This document shows, piece after piece, positions 35,331 to 42,285 of a stretch of 47,760 bases of DNA. Both the position numbers and the translations under genes were made by a program. The DNA is from a virus. Each line of letters begins with the position of its first letter. The stretch's first letter is position 1. Location of the stretch: the IMG/VR virus record IMGVR_UViG_3300021478_000045, positions 1 to 47,760 of that record; one strand, written 5' to 3'. Under the pieces are notes generated by a model that worked only from the letters and a program-made list of their open reading frames with translations, did not search any database and was not told where the DNA came from.

Positions 35331-35495
35331 ATGAGAAAAAGTGTCAGCGCAATCTTTCTTGGAATATTTATTCTCCTATTGTCAATTTTGTTATGGAATT
35401 TAACAGGAAGCCAAATTGGATGGTTAGTCTTGTTTTTACCGGGTTCATATTTTATCATACGTGGATTGTTCATAATGTTTTACAAAGGCGAATGA
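35331..35495 (+). CDS. Small two-helix membrane protein, 54 residues
   Basis: Read from ATG 35331 to TGA 35495. Two hydrophobic segments are seen, about residues 6-22 (SAIFLGIFILLLSILLW) and 31-50 (WLVLFLPGSYFIIRGLFIMF). No clear ribosome binding site precedes it; the palindrome TGGCGCCA lies just upstream, between it and the divergent LuxR-like gene. Function unknown, probably inner membrane. Confidence 0.5.
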   Translation: MRKSVSAIFLGIFILLLSILLWNLTGSQIGWLVLFLPGSYFIIRGLFIMFYKGE

Positions 35496-35527
35496 TTTTC
35501 ACATATTAAATTAGTACATAAACTGTC

Positions 35528-35556
35528 TTGCTTTTGTTGCATTGCGGTGCTAAGAT
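35528..35556 (+). promoter_or_regulatory. Sigma70-type promoter of the PEP-CTERM gene
   Basis: -35 TTGCTT (35528-35533), 17-bp spacer ending in GGTGC, -10 TAAGAT (35551-35556). The leader of about 95 nt contains a short open frame. Confidence 0.65.
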
Positions 35557-35596
35557 TAACATTCCGTAATGTTTCCTGAATAGATGGAGGGTGAGT

Positions 35597-35647
35597 ATGT
35601 GCTCTCCAGCTATGCGTAGCGTTCCTGCGTCCAGATCTGGAAACTAA
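35597..35647 (+). CDS. Possible 16-residue leader peptide
   Basis: ATG 35597 follows GGAGGGTGAGT, a strong ribosome binding site. It encodes MCSPAMRSVPASRSGN and ends at TAA 35647, directly before the GGAG of the PEP-CTERM gene. The position suggests translational coupling or attenuation. Whether the peptide is made is unknown. Confidence 0.4.
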   Translation: MCSPAMRSVPASRSGN

Positions 35648-35657
35648 GGAGAACTGA

Positions 35658-36392
35658 ATGAATAAGTATCTGCTTATGGGGGTGGCAGCCGCCGCTCTCT
35701 TTGGGGCGCAACCCGCCCAGGCGACGTTGCAAATCGCCTTCAGTGACGGCTCGACTGTGGTTACTTGTGCTGATGGTCAGGCCTGCGATCTTGCTGGCCC
35801 GTCGAACAACATCATCATCTTGAACACCACGGTCGGTGCGTTCCACATTATCGGTACTGTGGCAGCAAGCGTTAGCGGCGCGGGTGAGGACAATCTCCAG
35901 TTCTCAACTTCGCTGATCTCGAACAGCGGTCCAAGCACGGGTGCGCTGAGAATCGTGGTTGGCGATACCAACTTCGTCGGCCCAGTTAATGGCATCCGCG
36001 AGAGCGCGTCATTGACCTTCAACGATGCACTTGGGTCAGGGCCTTCGACGCTTGGCTTCTTTGCTGATTCTGCCAACGGCCAACCGGCTGGAATCGGACT
36101 CAGCACGCCTGGCACGACGCTGTTTCAGGACAGCGGCTCGCCGACTACCAACCCGTTCTCGTTCGCTGGTACGAACCTTTCGCCATTCTCGGCGGATGGT
36201 GCGTTTAGCATGACGGAAGCGGCTACTCTTGGTCTTCGTGGTGGCGCCTCCATCACGGGGTTCAACGAGAGCATGGAGACTGCGGCGATTCCTGAGCCCT
36301 CGACTTGGGCAATGCTTGGACTCGGCTTCGGTCTTATGGCGTTCTTTGGTATCAAGCGTTCGCGCAAGGATCGTCTCAACGTAGCGTTCTGA
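35658..36392 (+). CDS. Exported PEP-CTERM surface protein
   Basis: 244 residues. A signal peptide (KYLLMGVAAAALFGAQPAQA) is followed by a Ser/Thr/Gly/Asn-rich beta-type ectodomain. At about residues 211-240 lies IPEPSTWAMLGLGFGLMAFF followed by GIKRSRKDR: the PEP motif, one membrane segment and a basic tail. This tripartite C-terminus is recognised by exosortase/EpsH systems, linked to exopolysaccharide. The gene is much richer in G and C than the phage genes, consistent with recent transfer from the host. It has its own promoter, leader and bidirectional terminator. It may alter the host surface (inference). Confidence 0.85.
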   Translation: MNKYLLMGVAAAALFGAQPAQATLQIAFSDGSTVVTCADGQACDLAGPSNNIIILNTTVGAFHIIGTVAASVSGAGEDNLQFSTSLISNSGPSTGALRIVVGDTNFVGPVNGIRESASLTFNDALGSGPSTLGFFADSANGQPAGIGLSTPGTTLFQDSGSPTTNPFSFAGTNLSPFSADGAFSMTEAATLGLRGGASITGFNESMETAAIPEPSTWAMLGLGFGLMAFFGIKRSRKDRLNVAF

Positions 36393-36406
36393 GGCGCCAC
36401 TAAAAG

Positions 36407-36429
36407 GAAGGGGGCCAAAAGCCCCCTTC
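36407..36429. terminator. Bidirectional intrinsic terminator
   Basis: GAAGGGGGC/GCCCCCTTC (9 bp, CAAAA loop). On the minus strand it is followed by CTTTTAG and lies at the end of the minus-strand lysis and tail block. On the plus strand it closes the PEP-CTERM unit. Confidence 0.7.
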
Positions 36430-36680
36430 TACATATTTCCCATAAAGACTTTAATGGCTGCTAATACGCCAATCATAAGACCTGCAAATTCCAGCAATGT
36501 TTTACTAAAATCTCCACTAGAACAAACTGGTGGTATTTTATCTTGTTTCATAATATAAAATTGAACACATTCATATTCAGCATAAAACCCTATTCCCAAT
36601 AACATATATAATAAACCAAATACGCCAACTACGGCAATAATGGTAACGATCGCAATTGTACGTTTATCTTCGTCACTCAT
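36429..36680 (-). CDS. Membrane protein, 83 residues
   Basis: Two membrane segments: IVTIIAVVGVFGLLYMLLGIG (about residues 11-31) and LLEFAGLMIGVLAAIKVF (about 62-79), with a Cys pair in the loop between. ATG 36680 follows GAGGCGTA on the minus strand. It is last in the minus-strand block. It could be a holin-type or superinfection protein, but nothing decides this. Confidence 0.55.
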   Translation of the reverse strand: MSDEDKRTIAIVTIIAVVGVFGLLYMLLGIGFYAEYECVQFYIMKQDKIPPVCSSGDFSKTLLEFAGLMIGVLAAIKVFMGNM

Positions 36681-36698
36681 TACGCCTCTATTATATGG

Positions 36699-37259
36699 TT
36701 ATACAAACCAAGTAAGCATTGAATATCGAACACCAGATTTTATTGGTAAAACTTCATGCGGATACATGAAGTTTGGCGGGAACATTATGGCACAGCCAGA
36801 CGGTACTTTGATGATATGATCATCATTTCTCCAAAATCTAAACTCTCCTCCTGTATAGTCATCATTAAGACCGATTGACATGGATAATACTCTAGGAGCA
36901 TGATCATCTATGTGAGAACCAACATACTGCCCAATATCATAACGTAGTATATCAAAACCAGAATCAGAATGAGTATGAATATCAGGAAACCTTCCTTGAT
37001 AAATTCGTAATGCCTTATGTACTACCCTCAATAATGTATTGTCAATTTTTTTGACATTATCTAATTTACCTGCTGGTATTGGATAATTTCCTATAACAGC
37101 TGATGATACTGGGAATGTCGTACAAGTACGATCATAACCATACATCGCATCTGGGACGCGCCACTCAACTTCATTTAAGTCGGATAAAATTTCATCCAAA
37201 ACATTCTTTGTCATTAGAGGTTCTGTGATCATTATATAATCTGATAAATGTTCGTTCAT
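36699..37259 (-). CDS. 2-oxoglutarate/Fe(II) oxygenase (prolyl 4-hydroxylase type)
   Basis: 186 residues. HID (in GSHIDDHAP) gives the iron ligands H and D, MYPHEV the distal H, and SGVRYSM the arginine that binds 2-oxoglutarate. GLNDDYTGGEFRFW is the typical strand between them. The enzyme hydroxylates a protein or small substrate using O2. Phages often carry such genes near tail genes; here it starts 3 nt inside the previous gene and follows the lysis block. The substrate is unknown. Confidence 0.8.
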   Translation of the reverse strand: MNEHLSDYIMITEPLMTKNVLDEILSDLNEVEWRVPDAMYGYDRTCTTFPVSSAVIGNYPIPAGKLDNVKKIDNTLLRVVHKALRIYQGRFPDIHTHSDSGFDILRYDIGQYVGSHIDDHAPRVLSMSIGLNDDYTGGEFRFWRNDDHIIKVPSGCAIMFPPNFMYPHEVLPIKSGVRYSMLTWFV

Positions 37260-37561
37260 TTTGTCATATCCAAAGGACTTGGTAAATAATCTATAGGTTG
37301 TTCCACAACACTACTAGGACTATGCCAAGTTGTAGGTTTTGGTCCTTGCCGACAATCTCTAATATCGCCAACTAATTGTGCGATTAGATCCATTTGAGTT
37401 TTGTTGCGCTCAGATGCGTTGGCTGCAACTTCGCCCAAAACATATCCTGCAAAACCCAAAAAACCTACATTGACAATTAACAAGGCAATTGCCAAAGGAG
37501 TGCTTGCCATAGCTGTGACGGCAGACACTCCAACTTTCCCAGCCTCTTCAGTAATTCCCAA
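37256..37561 (-). CDS. Membrane protein of the lysis block (holin or spanin candidate)
   Basis: 101 residues. One strong membrane segment (TPLAIALLIVNVGFLGFAGYV, about residues 21-41) is followed by a charged helix (NASERNKTQMDLIAQLVGDI) and a proline-rich tail. The shape suits an inner-membrane spanin-like or holin-like protein. It directly follows the endolysin gene on the minus strand. No family is certain. Confidence 0.5.
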   Translation of the reverse strand: MGITEEAGKVGVSAVTAMASTPLAIALLIVNVGFLGFAGYVLGEVAANASERNKTQMDLIAQLVGDIRDCRQGPKPTTWHSPSSVVEQPIDYLPSPLDMTK

Positions 37562-37571
37562 TTACCCCTCC

Positions 37572-38018
37572 TCAGGTGAATCCGTTACGCGTACCTTTGT
37601 TATCAATAGTTAAAGTTTGGTGACGTGGTGGATCGCGTAGACCCAAATGTACCCATGTACCATATTCATGTATTAACTGGTCGATACCAAGATCCTTCAT
37701 ATACAATTCTAGCGTTTTGCAGATGGCAAGAGGTGTTCCAAAACTAGGGCAGATGAAATCGACTGCTAAAGCACTCATATGAGCACTATTTTTACTGCCA
37801 CCAACAGCAGCGTTAACTGATGGACTACGATAACCAGAACTAATCAAAATTGGTTTGTCACCAAGAATGGAGCGCACCTTCTCCATAAGTTCAGCAGTAC
37901 GTATCATATTTTTATGTTCTTGACTATTATGATGTGGGACATTGTTAATGCCCTTGCGCGCAGCAGTCTCACTTGTCGTGAATTCTTCTACAGTGAAGTT
38001 GGGTGTTAAATTAGTCAT
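37572..38018 (-). CDS. Endolysin, peptidase M15 (D-Ala-D-Ala carboxypeptidase-like)
   Basis: 148 residues. SSGYRSPSVNAAVGGS and SAHMSALAVDF give the Hx6D zinc ligands, and GTWVHLGL the third histidine, as in M15A-type peptidases. The enzyme cleaves peptidoglycan stem peptides at lysis. There is no signal peptide, so release would need a holin. Membrane-protein genes sit on both sides (37256-37561 and 38023-38214). ATG 38018 lies 4 nt after the previous gene. Confidence 0.8.
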   Translation of the reverse strand: MTNLTPNFTVEEFTTSETAARKGINNVPHHNSQEHKNMIRTAELMEKVRSILGDKPILISSGYRSPSVNAAVGGSKNSAHMSALAVDFICPSFGTPLAICKTLELYMKDLGIDQLIHEYGTWVHLGLRDPPRHQTLTIDNKGTRNGFT

Positions 38019-38022
38019 TTGC

Positions 38023-38214
38023 TCACCCGTGGATTGGAGGACCGAACACGCCCCAGCCTAGTAGAAACAGTAGTATCCAAATAATATAATTTGGCGCTGC
38101 ATTAAAATAGGGATTGCCAGCAATGGGTCTCCAGGTTACAAATCCATAAAAGATGAAACCTATGATCATGATGATCCAAAACAAGAGACCTATTGACATA
38201 GCAGTTGCCTTCAT
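38023..38214 (-). CDS. Two-helix membrane protein, holin candidate
   Basis: 63 residues with two hydrophobic segments: IGLLFWIIMIIGFIFYGFV (about residues 8-26) and YIIWILLFLLGWGVF (about 43-57). The size and position just before the endolysin fit a class II-like holin. It starts on an ATGA overlap with the previous small gene. Confidence 0.55.
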   Translation of the reverse strand: MKATAMSIGLLFWIIMIIGFIFYGFVTWRPIAGNPYFNAAPNYIIWILLFLLGWGVFGPPIHG

Positions 38215-38384
38215 TTAGATTTGGCCCAACATTCTAGTGGGAGATCAGAATTGATAATTTTGACCTGCACACAGATTTCTTGGGATGGCATTTGAATAGT
38301 AACAGCAGGCGTAGGCTCACATTTACCGGGACAGTTGGCTCCGTGTAGCATCACAACAATGAACCATGTGAGGGTATTATCCAT
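38211..38384 (-). CDS. 57-residue small protein with four cysteines
   Basis: Read from ATG 38384 (on a TAATG overlap) to TGA 38211. A short hydrophobic N-terminus (TLTWFIVVMLHGA) could be a signal or lipoprotein-like segment. It precedes CPGKCEP and, later, EICVQVK and ECWAKSK. It may be exported with two disulfides, possibly an outer-membrane spanin partner. No lipobox is clear. Confidence 0.5.
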   Translation of the reverse strand: MDNTLTWFIVVMLHGANCPGKCEPTPAVTIQMPSQEICVQVKIINSDLPLECWAKSK

Positions 38385-38560
38385 TAGAAGCGCCCAGTTA
38401 ATGCCAGAATAAGCACTATGATTAGAATAACGCCTACTATCCCAATGCCGCTATGTCCATAGCCATAGCCGTAATATTGAGGTCTTCCTATCCAAGGACC
38501 ACCTACACCTCCTATCAATATTATAATTAGGATAATGACTAGGAGTGTGCCTATTGACAT
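38384..38560 (-). CDS. DUF3309-like membrane protein
   Basis: Read from ATG 38560 to TAA 38384, 58 residues. MSIGTLLVIILIIILIGG, then RPQYYGYGYGHSGI, then a second membrane run (VGVILIIVLILALTG). This is the DUF3309 layout of two membrane helices joined by a Tyr/Gly-rich loop, common in Rhizobiales genomes. Its presence supports an alphaproteobacterial host. Function unknown. Confidence 0.7.
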   Translation of the reverse strand: MSIGTLLVIILIIILIGGVGGPWIGRPQYYGYGYGHSGIGIVGVILIIVLILALTGRF

Positions 38561-38561
38561 A

Positions 38562-38771
38562 TTAACCTCCAGGTGGCTTTAGAGCAGTTTGAATTGCTGC
38601 TTGTATAACATTGTTGATAGGTTGAGGATCAACAAACGGACGCATTGATCCATCTTGTGCCTTTACGAATACAATGGCATTATTAAGTGCCATTAGAATG
38701 TTGCTCACAGCTTCTCCTGTGAGGAGAATATCAGGAACCATTACAGGTTCATTTCTTAGGGGCATATTCAT
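38562..38771 (-). CDS. 69-residue protein of unknown function
   Basis: The start overlaps the previous gene by 23 nt. The product is helical (TGEAVSNILMALNNAIVFV) with proline words at both ends. No family is recognised. It probably belongs to the tail-lysis transcript. Confidence 0.5.
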   Translation of the reverse strand: MNMPLRNEPVMVPDILLTGEAVSNILMALNNAIVFVKAQDGSMRPFVDPQPINNVIQAAIQTALKPPGG

Positions 38772-39021
38772 CTTTTAGTCCTCTTTCTATTCTTTCTAGG
38801 TTTACTCCAAATGGACGAATCATATCATCTTCCACAATTGGATCTTCAATTATTGGCCTATTGCCTTCTGCATACCAATCAAGATATATTTGATATGCAA
38901 CATTTTTTGGATCTTTAGGAATCAATGCATTGTCCTCATTACGGACAATGATTCCTCTTCCATCTATTCTATATGTATAATTAAAAACTGGCTTTTCTGG
39001 TAATATAACCTTTGCCATCAT
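38749..39021 (-). CDS. Tail-region protein with DWxAEGN module
   Basis: 90 residues. VRNEDNALIPKDPKNVAYQIY followed by DWYAEGN is a module that recurs in 41797-42285 (VERDEDKAIIPEDMGN...DWLAEGN). Such short proteins between fibre genes often help fibre assembly. It starts 4 nt inside the fibre gene before it. Confidence 0.55.
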   Translation of the reverse strand: MMAKVILPEKPVFNYTYRIDGRGIIVRNEDNALIPKDPKNVAYQIYLDWYAEGNRPIIEDPIVEDDMIRPFGVNLERIERGLKDEYAPKK

Positions 39022-39935
39022 TGATACCTCATGATGATAGGGATCGCTATATATGGTGGCATATTATTATGCGGGCTACCAGAACCTGCATTTGCCATTG
39101 TTATACCAGTTCCTGCTGCAACATTTACCATACTAGTTACTGCTGCAACATTTGCCATACCAGTTCCTGCTGCAACATTTACCATACCTGTACCAACAGC
39201 ATAAATTCCTATACCAGTTCCTGCTGCGGCAACATTTATAGCACCTGGGAAACCCCACGGGGGACCGCCAGCAACATTCGATCCACCAGTTGGATTAAGA
39301 TATTGTTGCCCAGTACTATGTACGTGTCCTGGATCAGCAATACTATGTGCATGACCAGGATCAGTATGGCCGTGATTATGTCCAGGGTCGCTATGACCAT
39401 GATTATGTCCAGGATCTGTATGTCCATGATTATGTGTAGGATCAGTTAATGTATGTGCATGAACAGGCATTTCAGCCGTAGTTAAAGTATGATTTACTTC
39501 ACCTCCTGTTGCATTTAATGAGTATGCACCACCTGCACCAAGAATAAATTTTGCAACCATATTAGGAACAGCATTAGATGTTCCAGTAACTCCTCCATAT
39601 CTATTGCCTAATACAGGAGCCAATATAGGTATGGCTGTATTGAGATAAATTGTTCCATCACATAGCAACCAATTAGGAGGTGGTGTCATAGTACACCACA
39701 TCATCATACTACCAACTTTTATAATACTATCAACATATTGCTTTGTAGCCGCGCCCAATAATAGTGTTGGATCACCGGAAAGCACCAAAGGCCCTGTCAT
39801 AATACCGCCAGCAAGCGGTACATAGGTTCCTCCAGGTGCAGTAATCATTATCCATTTAGTGCCATCCCACTGCCAAGTAAGACCACCAGCTGTAAAAGTC
39901 TGGCCTACAGTAGGATTGTCTGGAAAATTAATCAT
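39018..39935 (-). CDS. Tail fibre with collar-like domain and His-rich repeats
   Basis: 305 residues. The N-terminus FPDNPTVGQTFTAGGLTWQW and GTKWIM is a known fibre-attachment word. KVGSMMMWCTMTPPPNWLLCDG is the start of a phage tail collar domain. A run of DPxHxHGH units (about residues 165-205) probably binds iron along the trimer axis, as in other fibres. VNVAAGTGM repeats follow, then PPYIAIPIIMRY closes the fold. It is one of several receptor-binding candidates. Confidence 0.75.
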   Translation of the reverse strand: MINFPDNPTVGQTFTAGGLTWQWDGTKWIMITAPGGTYVPLAGGIMTGPLVLSGDPTLLLGAATKQYVDSIIKVGSMMMWCTMTPPPNWLLCDGTIYLNTAIPILAPVLGNRYGGVTGTSNAVPNMVAKFILGAGGAYSLNATGGEVNHTLTTAEMPVHAHTLTDPTHNHGHTDPGHNHGHSDPGHNHGHTDPGHAHSIADPGHVHSTGQQYLNPTGGSNVAGGPPWGFPGAINVAAAGTGIGIYAVGTGMVNVAAGTGMANVAAVTSMVNVAAGTGITMANAGSGSPHNNMPPYIAIPIIMRYQ

Positions 39936-41797
39936 ATTTCAGCATTCAAAGCAACAGTGAAATAAGCAAAACCAGCACCTGCTGCTGTAAGCACAGATGA
40001 AACTCCAAACATTGTTGGATTACTAGTCCATAAAGTAAGAGTGCCAGCATTACTATAGCTTATAGCTGAAAAAACCGCAGTTGGAGCTTTGTTCATTATT
40101 GTACGTAATGTCCATGAACTATATGTAGCAGCACCAGCACCGCCATAATTCCAATTCATATGATTAACATATGTTTGAAAATATCTATCACAATCTGCTT
40201 GTCTCTTAGTTAATGATTCAAAAACATAAGGTGTAGCAACTGGACCAACTTCTAATTTAACACCAGTAAAAATAAAGTTTGCGCCATTAGTTCCTACAGT
40301 ATTGGTTGTCCCTGTTGCGCCAACATAATTCGCAGATGCCCATACGCCTGGCGGACCAAGAAGTGCTCCTAATCCACCAAAACAAAACCACAAATACATT
40401 CCAGCAGTATTACCATTTATTGTCCACGGACCTACAGTATCTCCTGGAATTGTAACAGAAATTTTTATCCATGTACCAGCGGATGGAATATTAAAAGTAA
40501 ATGGATATGCTCTATAAGTGGCAGAAACACTATTACGAATACAACCACTATATATTCCAGCTATACTAGCTTGACATACAAATGTTACTGTAACTGGTTG
40601 TGCGTTTGGTGTTCCCCAGGCAGTATCTGTAATAAAATCAGCTTCTATTGCTTGATAAAAAGTAAAATAATCACCAGCAACAGGCGCATAAGCTGAATTA
40701 GAAGTAAAATTTAAATAATAAGAAAATCCAAAAGGCCAAAGTCCTGCTCCAGCAGTTGCTTGTGACCAAGTACCTTTGGTTGCTAGAGTTGCGGCAAATT
40801 GCCATCTATCAATAGTATATCCAGTTGCTGTTCCACTAGCAAGTCCACGTTGATTAATCCTCATATCTCCATTTATAATTTTATTTGGATTAATATTTCT
40901 AGTATCAGCATAATTCTTTGTAGCAGCATCCAAAGGATTACTTGGATCAGAAGCTAGTGTAAGTATTCCAGTTAATGTTCCACCAGTTAGCGGTAATCCC
41001 TTTGCCCACAAAGCATTTGAGCGTCCATAAAACGCTCCATCTGTGGGCGCATCTACAAGACCTTGAGTATTATTCGCAATTACCCATTGCGTTGAAGTAC
41101 CATCATTATAGCTAATATAAAGTTGCGCCCCAACAGAATCCCACCACAAATTACCATTTAAAGGAGTAGCTGGAGGAGCGGCGCCAATATTCGCAGCAGC
41201 ACCACTCGTCCAATCTGAAATATCTGTACGCTTTAGATGTACCCAATTTGCATTATTTCTAGCATAAGTGGTACTGTCGCTGGGCGCATCAAAGAAAGCA
41301 AAGCCAGTAGGTGTCATCCAATATAGATTACCAGCACCATCTGTAGCAAGATTTTGACCTGCTGCGCCACCACCCAAACCGAACAATGTTGGATTAGCTA
41401 GAATTAATTTACCAGATAAAGTTCCTCCTGATAGCTTTAAATATGGTCCACCTGTAGGATTAGCTGACCAACTTAGACCTCCAGATCCATTAGTGACCAA
41501 CATATATCCTGGGGCGCCACCAGGGATAATGAGAGCACTCGGTCCAGATATATTTAATGGACCTGTTAATGTACCTCCAGAAAGCAACAAATATTTGTTA
41601 ATTGGATTATCAACTTTTATACCTTTTATATAATAATTATTGGCATTAATAGATCCTTCTTCAATAAATCCACCTTCTACATTAGATGGAACTAATACTG
41701 CTCCATCATATTGGACTGTTCCTCCTACAACAGTCCAAGGTTGTGGTGGCGTACCAGGACCGCCACCCATTAAGTCTTGTGTAAGGACTTCTGACAT
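39932..41797 (-). CDS. Tail fibre / receptor-binding protein, copy 1
   Basis: 621 residues. The N-terminus PPQPWTVVGG and SINANNYYIKG are shared with 42286-44118 and 44090-45988. Several LSGGTLTGPL units form a fibre shaft. The C-terminal half starts with NKIINGDMRINQRG and YTIDRWQF, a carbohydrate-binding-type tip found on phage fibres, and contains VKLEVGPVATPYVFESLTK. It probably recognises a host surface glycan. Confidence 0.75.
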   Translation of the reverse strand: MSEVLTQDLMGGGPGTPPQPWTVVGGTVQYDGAVLVPSNVEGGFIEEGSINANNYYIKGIKVDNPINKYLLLSGGTLTGPLNISGPSALIIPGGAPGYMLVTNGSGGLSWSANPTGGPYLKLSGGTLSGKLILANPTLFGLGGGAAGQNLATDGAGNLYWMTPTGFAFFDAPSDSTTYARNNANWVHLKRTDISDWTSGAAANIGAAPPATPLNGNLWWDSVGAQLYISYNDGTSTQWVIANNTQGLVDAPTDGAFYGRSNALWAKGLPLTGGTLTGILTLASDPSNPLDAATKNYADTRNINPNKIINGDMRINQRGLASGTATGYTIDRWQFAATLATKGTWSQATAGAGLWPFGFSYYLNFTSNSAYAPVAGDYFTFYQAIEADFITDTAWGTPNAQPVTVTFVCQASIAGIYSGCIRNSVSATYRAYPFTFNIPSAGTWIKISVTIPGDTVGPWTINGNTAGMYLWFCFGGLGALLGPPGVWASANYVGATGTTNTVGTNGANFIFTGVKLEVGPVATPYVFESLTKRQADCDRYFQTYVNHMNWNYGGAGAATYSSWTLRTIMNKAPTAVFSAISYSNAGTLTLWTSNPTMFGVSSVLTAAGAGFAYFTVALNAEI

Positions 41798-42285
41798 TAT
41801 AAGTCTACAACATTGGGTGGAAGTACATCAACAAAACCTGCTGCATAAAGATGACATTGATGAACAAAAGTACCAATATCAGCAACAAATCTAGCCCAAT
41901 CAGTATTGTGTTTGCTACCAGGTATGCTATGATATGTACCATCTAAATCAACAATTTCAGCATAAGGTAAACCGCCAGGAAAATTAGTATTGGAATTAAA
42001 ATAAGTTGCGTTAGAATTGACTATATCACTATATGGAGGAACTACTCCAAATCTACCTGAACCCATTGTGCTATTCGTAGCATTGATTGTAAGACCTTGT
42101 GCCATATATGCATCAATTTCTTGTTGTCTAGTTGGTGGAGGAGGAACATATGGATTTGTCACATTTCCTTCTGCAAGCCAATCTTGATATGCAACCCAAT
42201 CTATATTTCCCATATCTTCTGGGATAATAGCTTTATCTTCGTCACGTTCTACTTGATTCGGATGCGCTGTATATGTATATGACAT
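41797..42285 (-). CDS. Tail fibre-associated protein with DWxAEGN module
   Basis: 162 residues. The N-terminal module RDEDKAIIPEDMGN and DWLAEGN is shared with 38749-39021. The C-terminal 100 residues (GSGRFGVVPPYSDIVNSNATY, then HNTDWARFVADIGTFVH) are specific. It lies exactly between two fibre genes, 1 nt overlapping each side or adjacent. It may be a fibre chaperone or tip. Confidence 0.55.
   Translation of the reverse strand: MSYTYTAHPNQVERDEDKAIIPEDMGNIDWVAYQDWLAEGNVTNPYVPPPPTRQQEIDAYMAQGLTINATNSTMGSGRFGVVPPYSDIVNSNATYFNSNTNFPGGLPYAEIVDLDGTYHSIPGSKHNTDWARFVADIGTFVHQCHLYAAGFVDVLPPNVVDL

Noticed and set aside
35270-35473. 67-codon minus-strand frame upstream of the LuxR-like gene
   Set aside because: It overlaps the start of the LuxR-like gene; the plus-strand two-helix membrane protein explains this stretch better.
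39018-39449. Plus-strand frames rich in Cys, Ser and Ile in the fibre region
   Set aside because: They are shadows of the repetitive His- and Gly-rich fibre gene on the minus strand.
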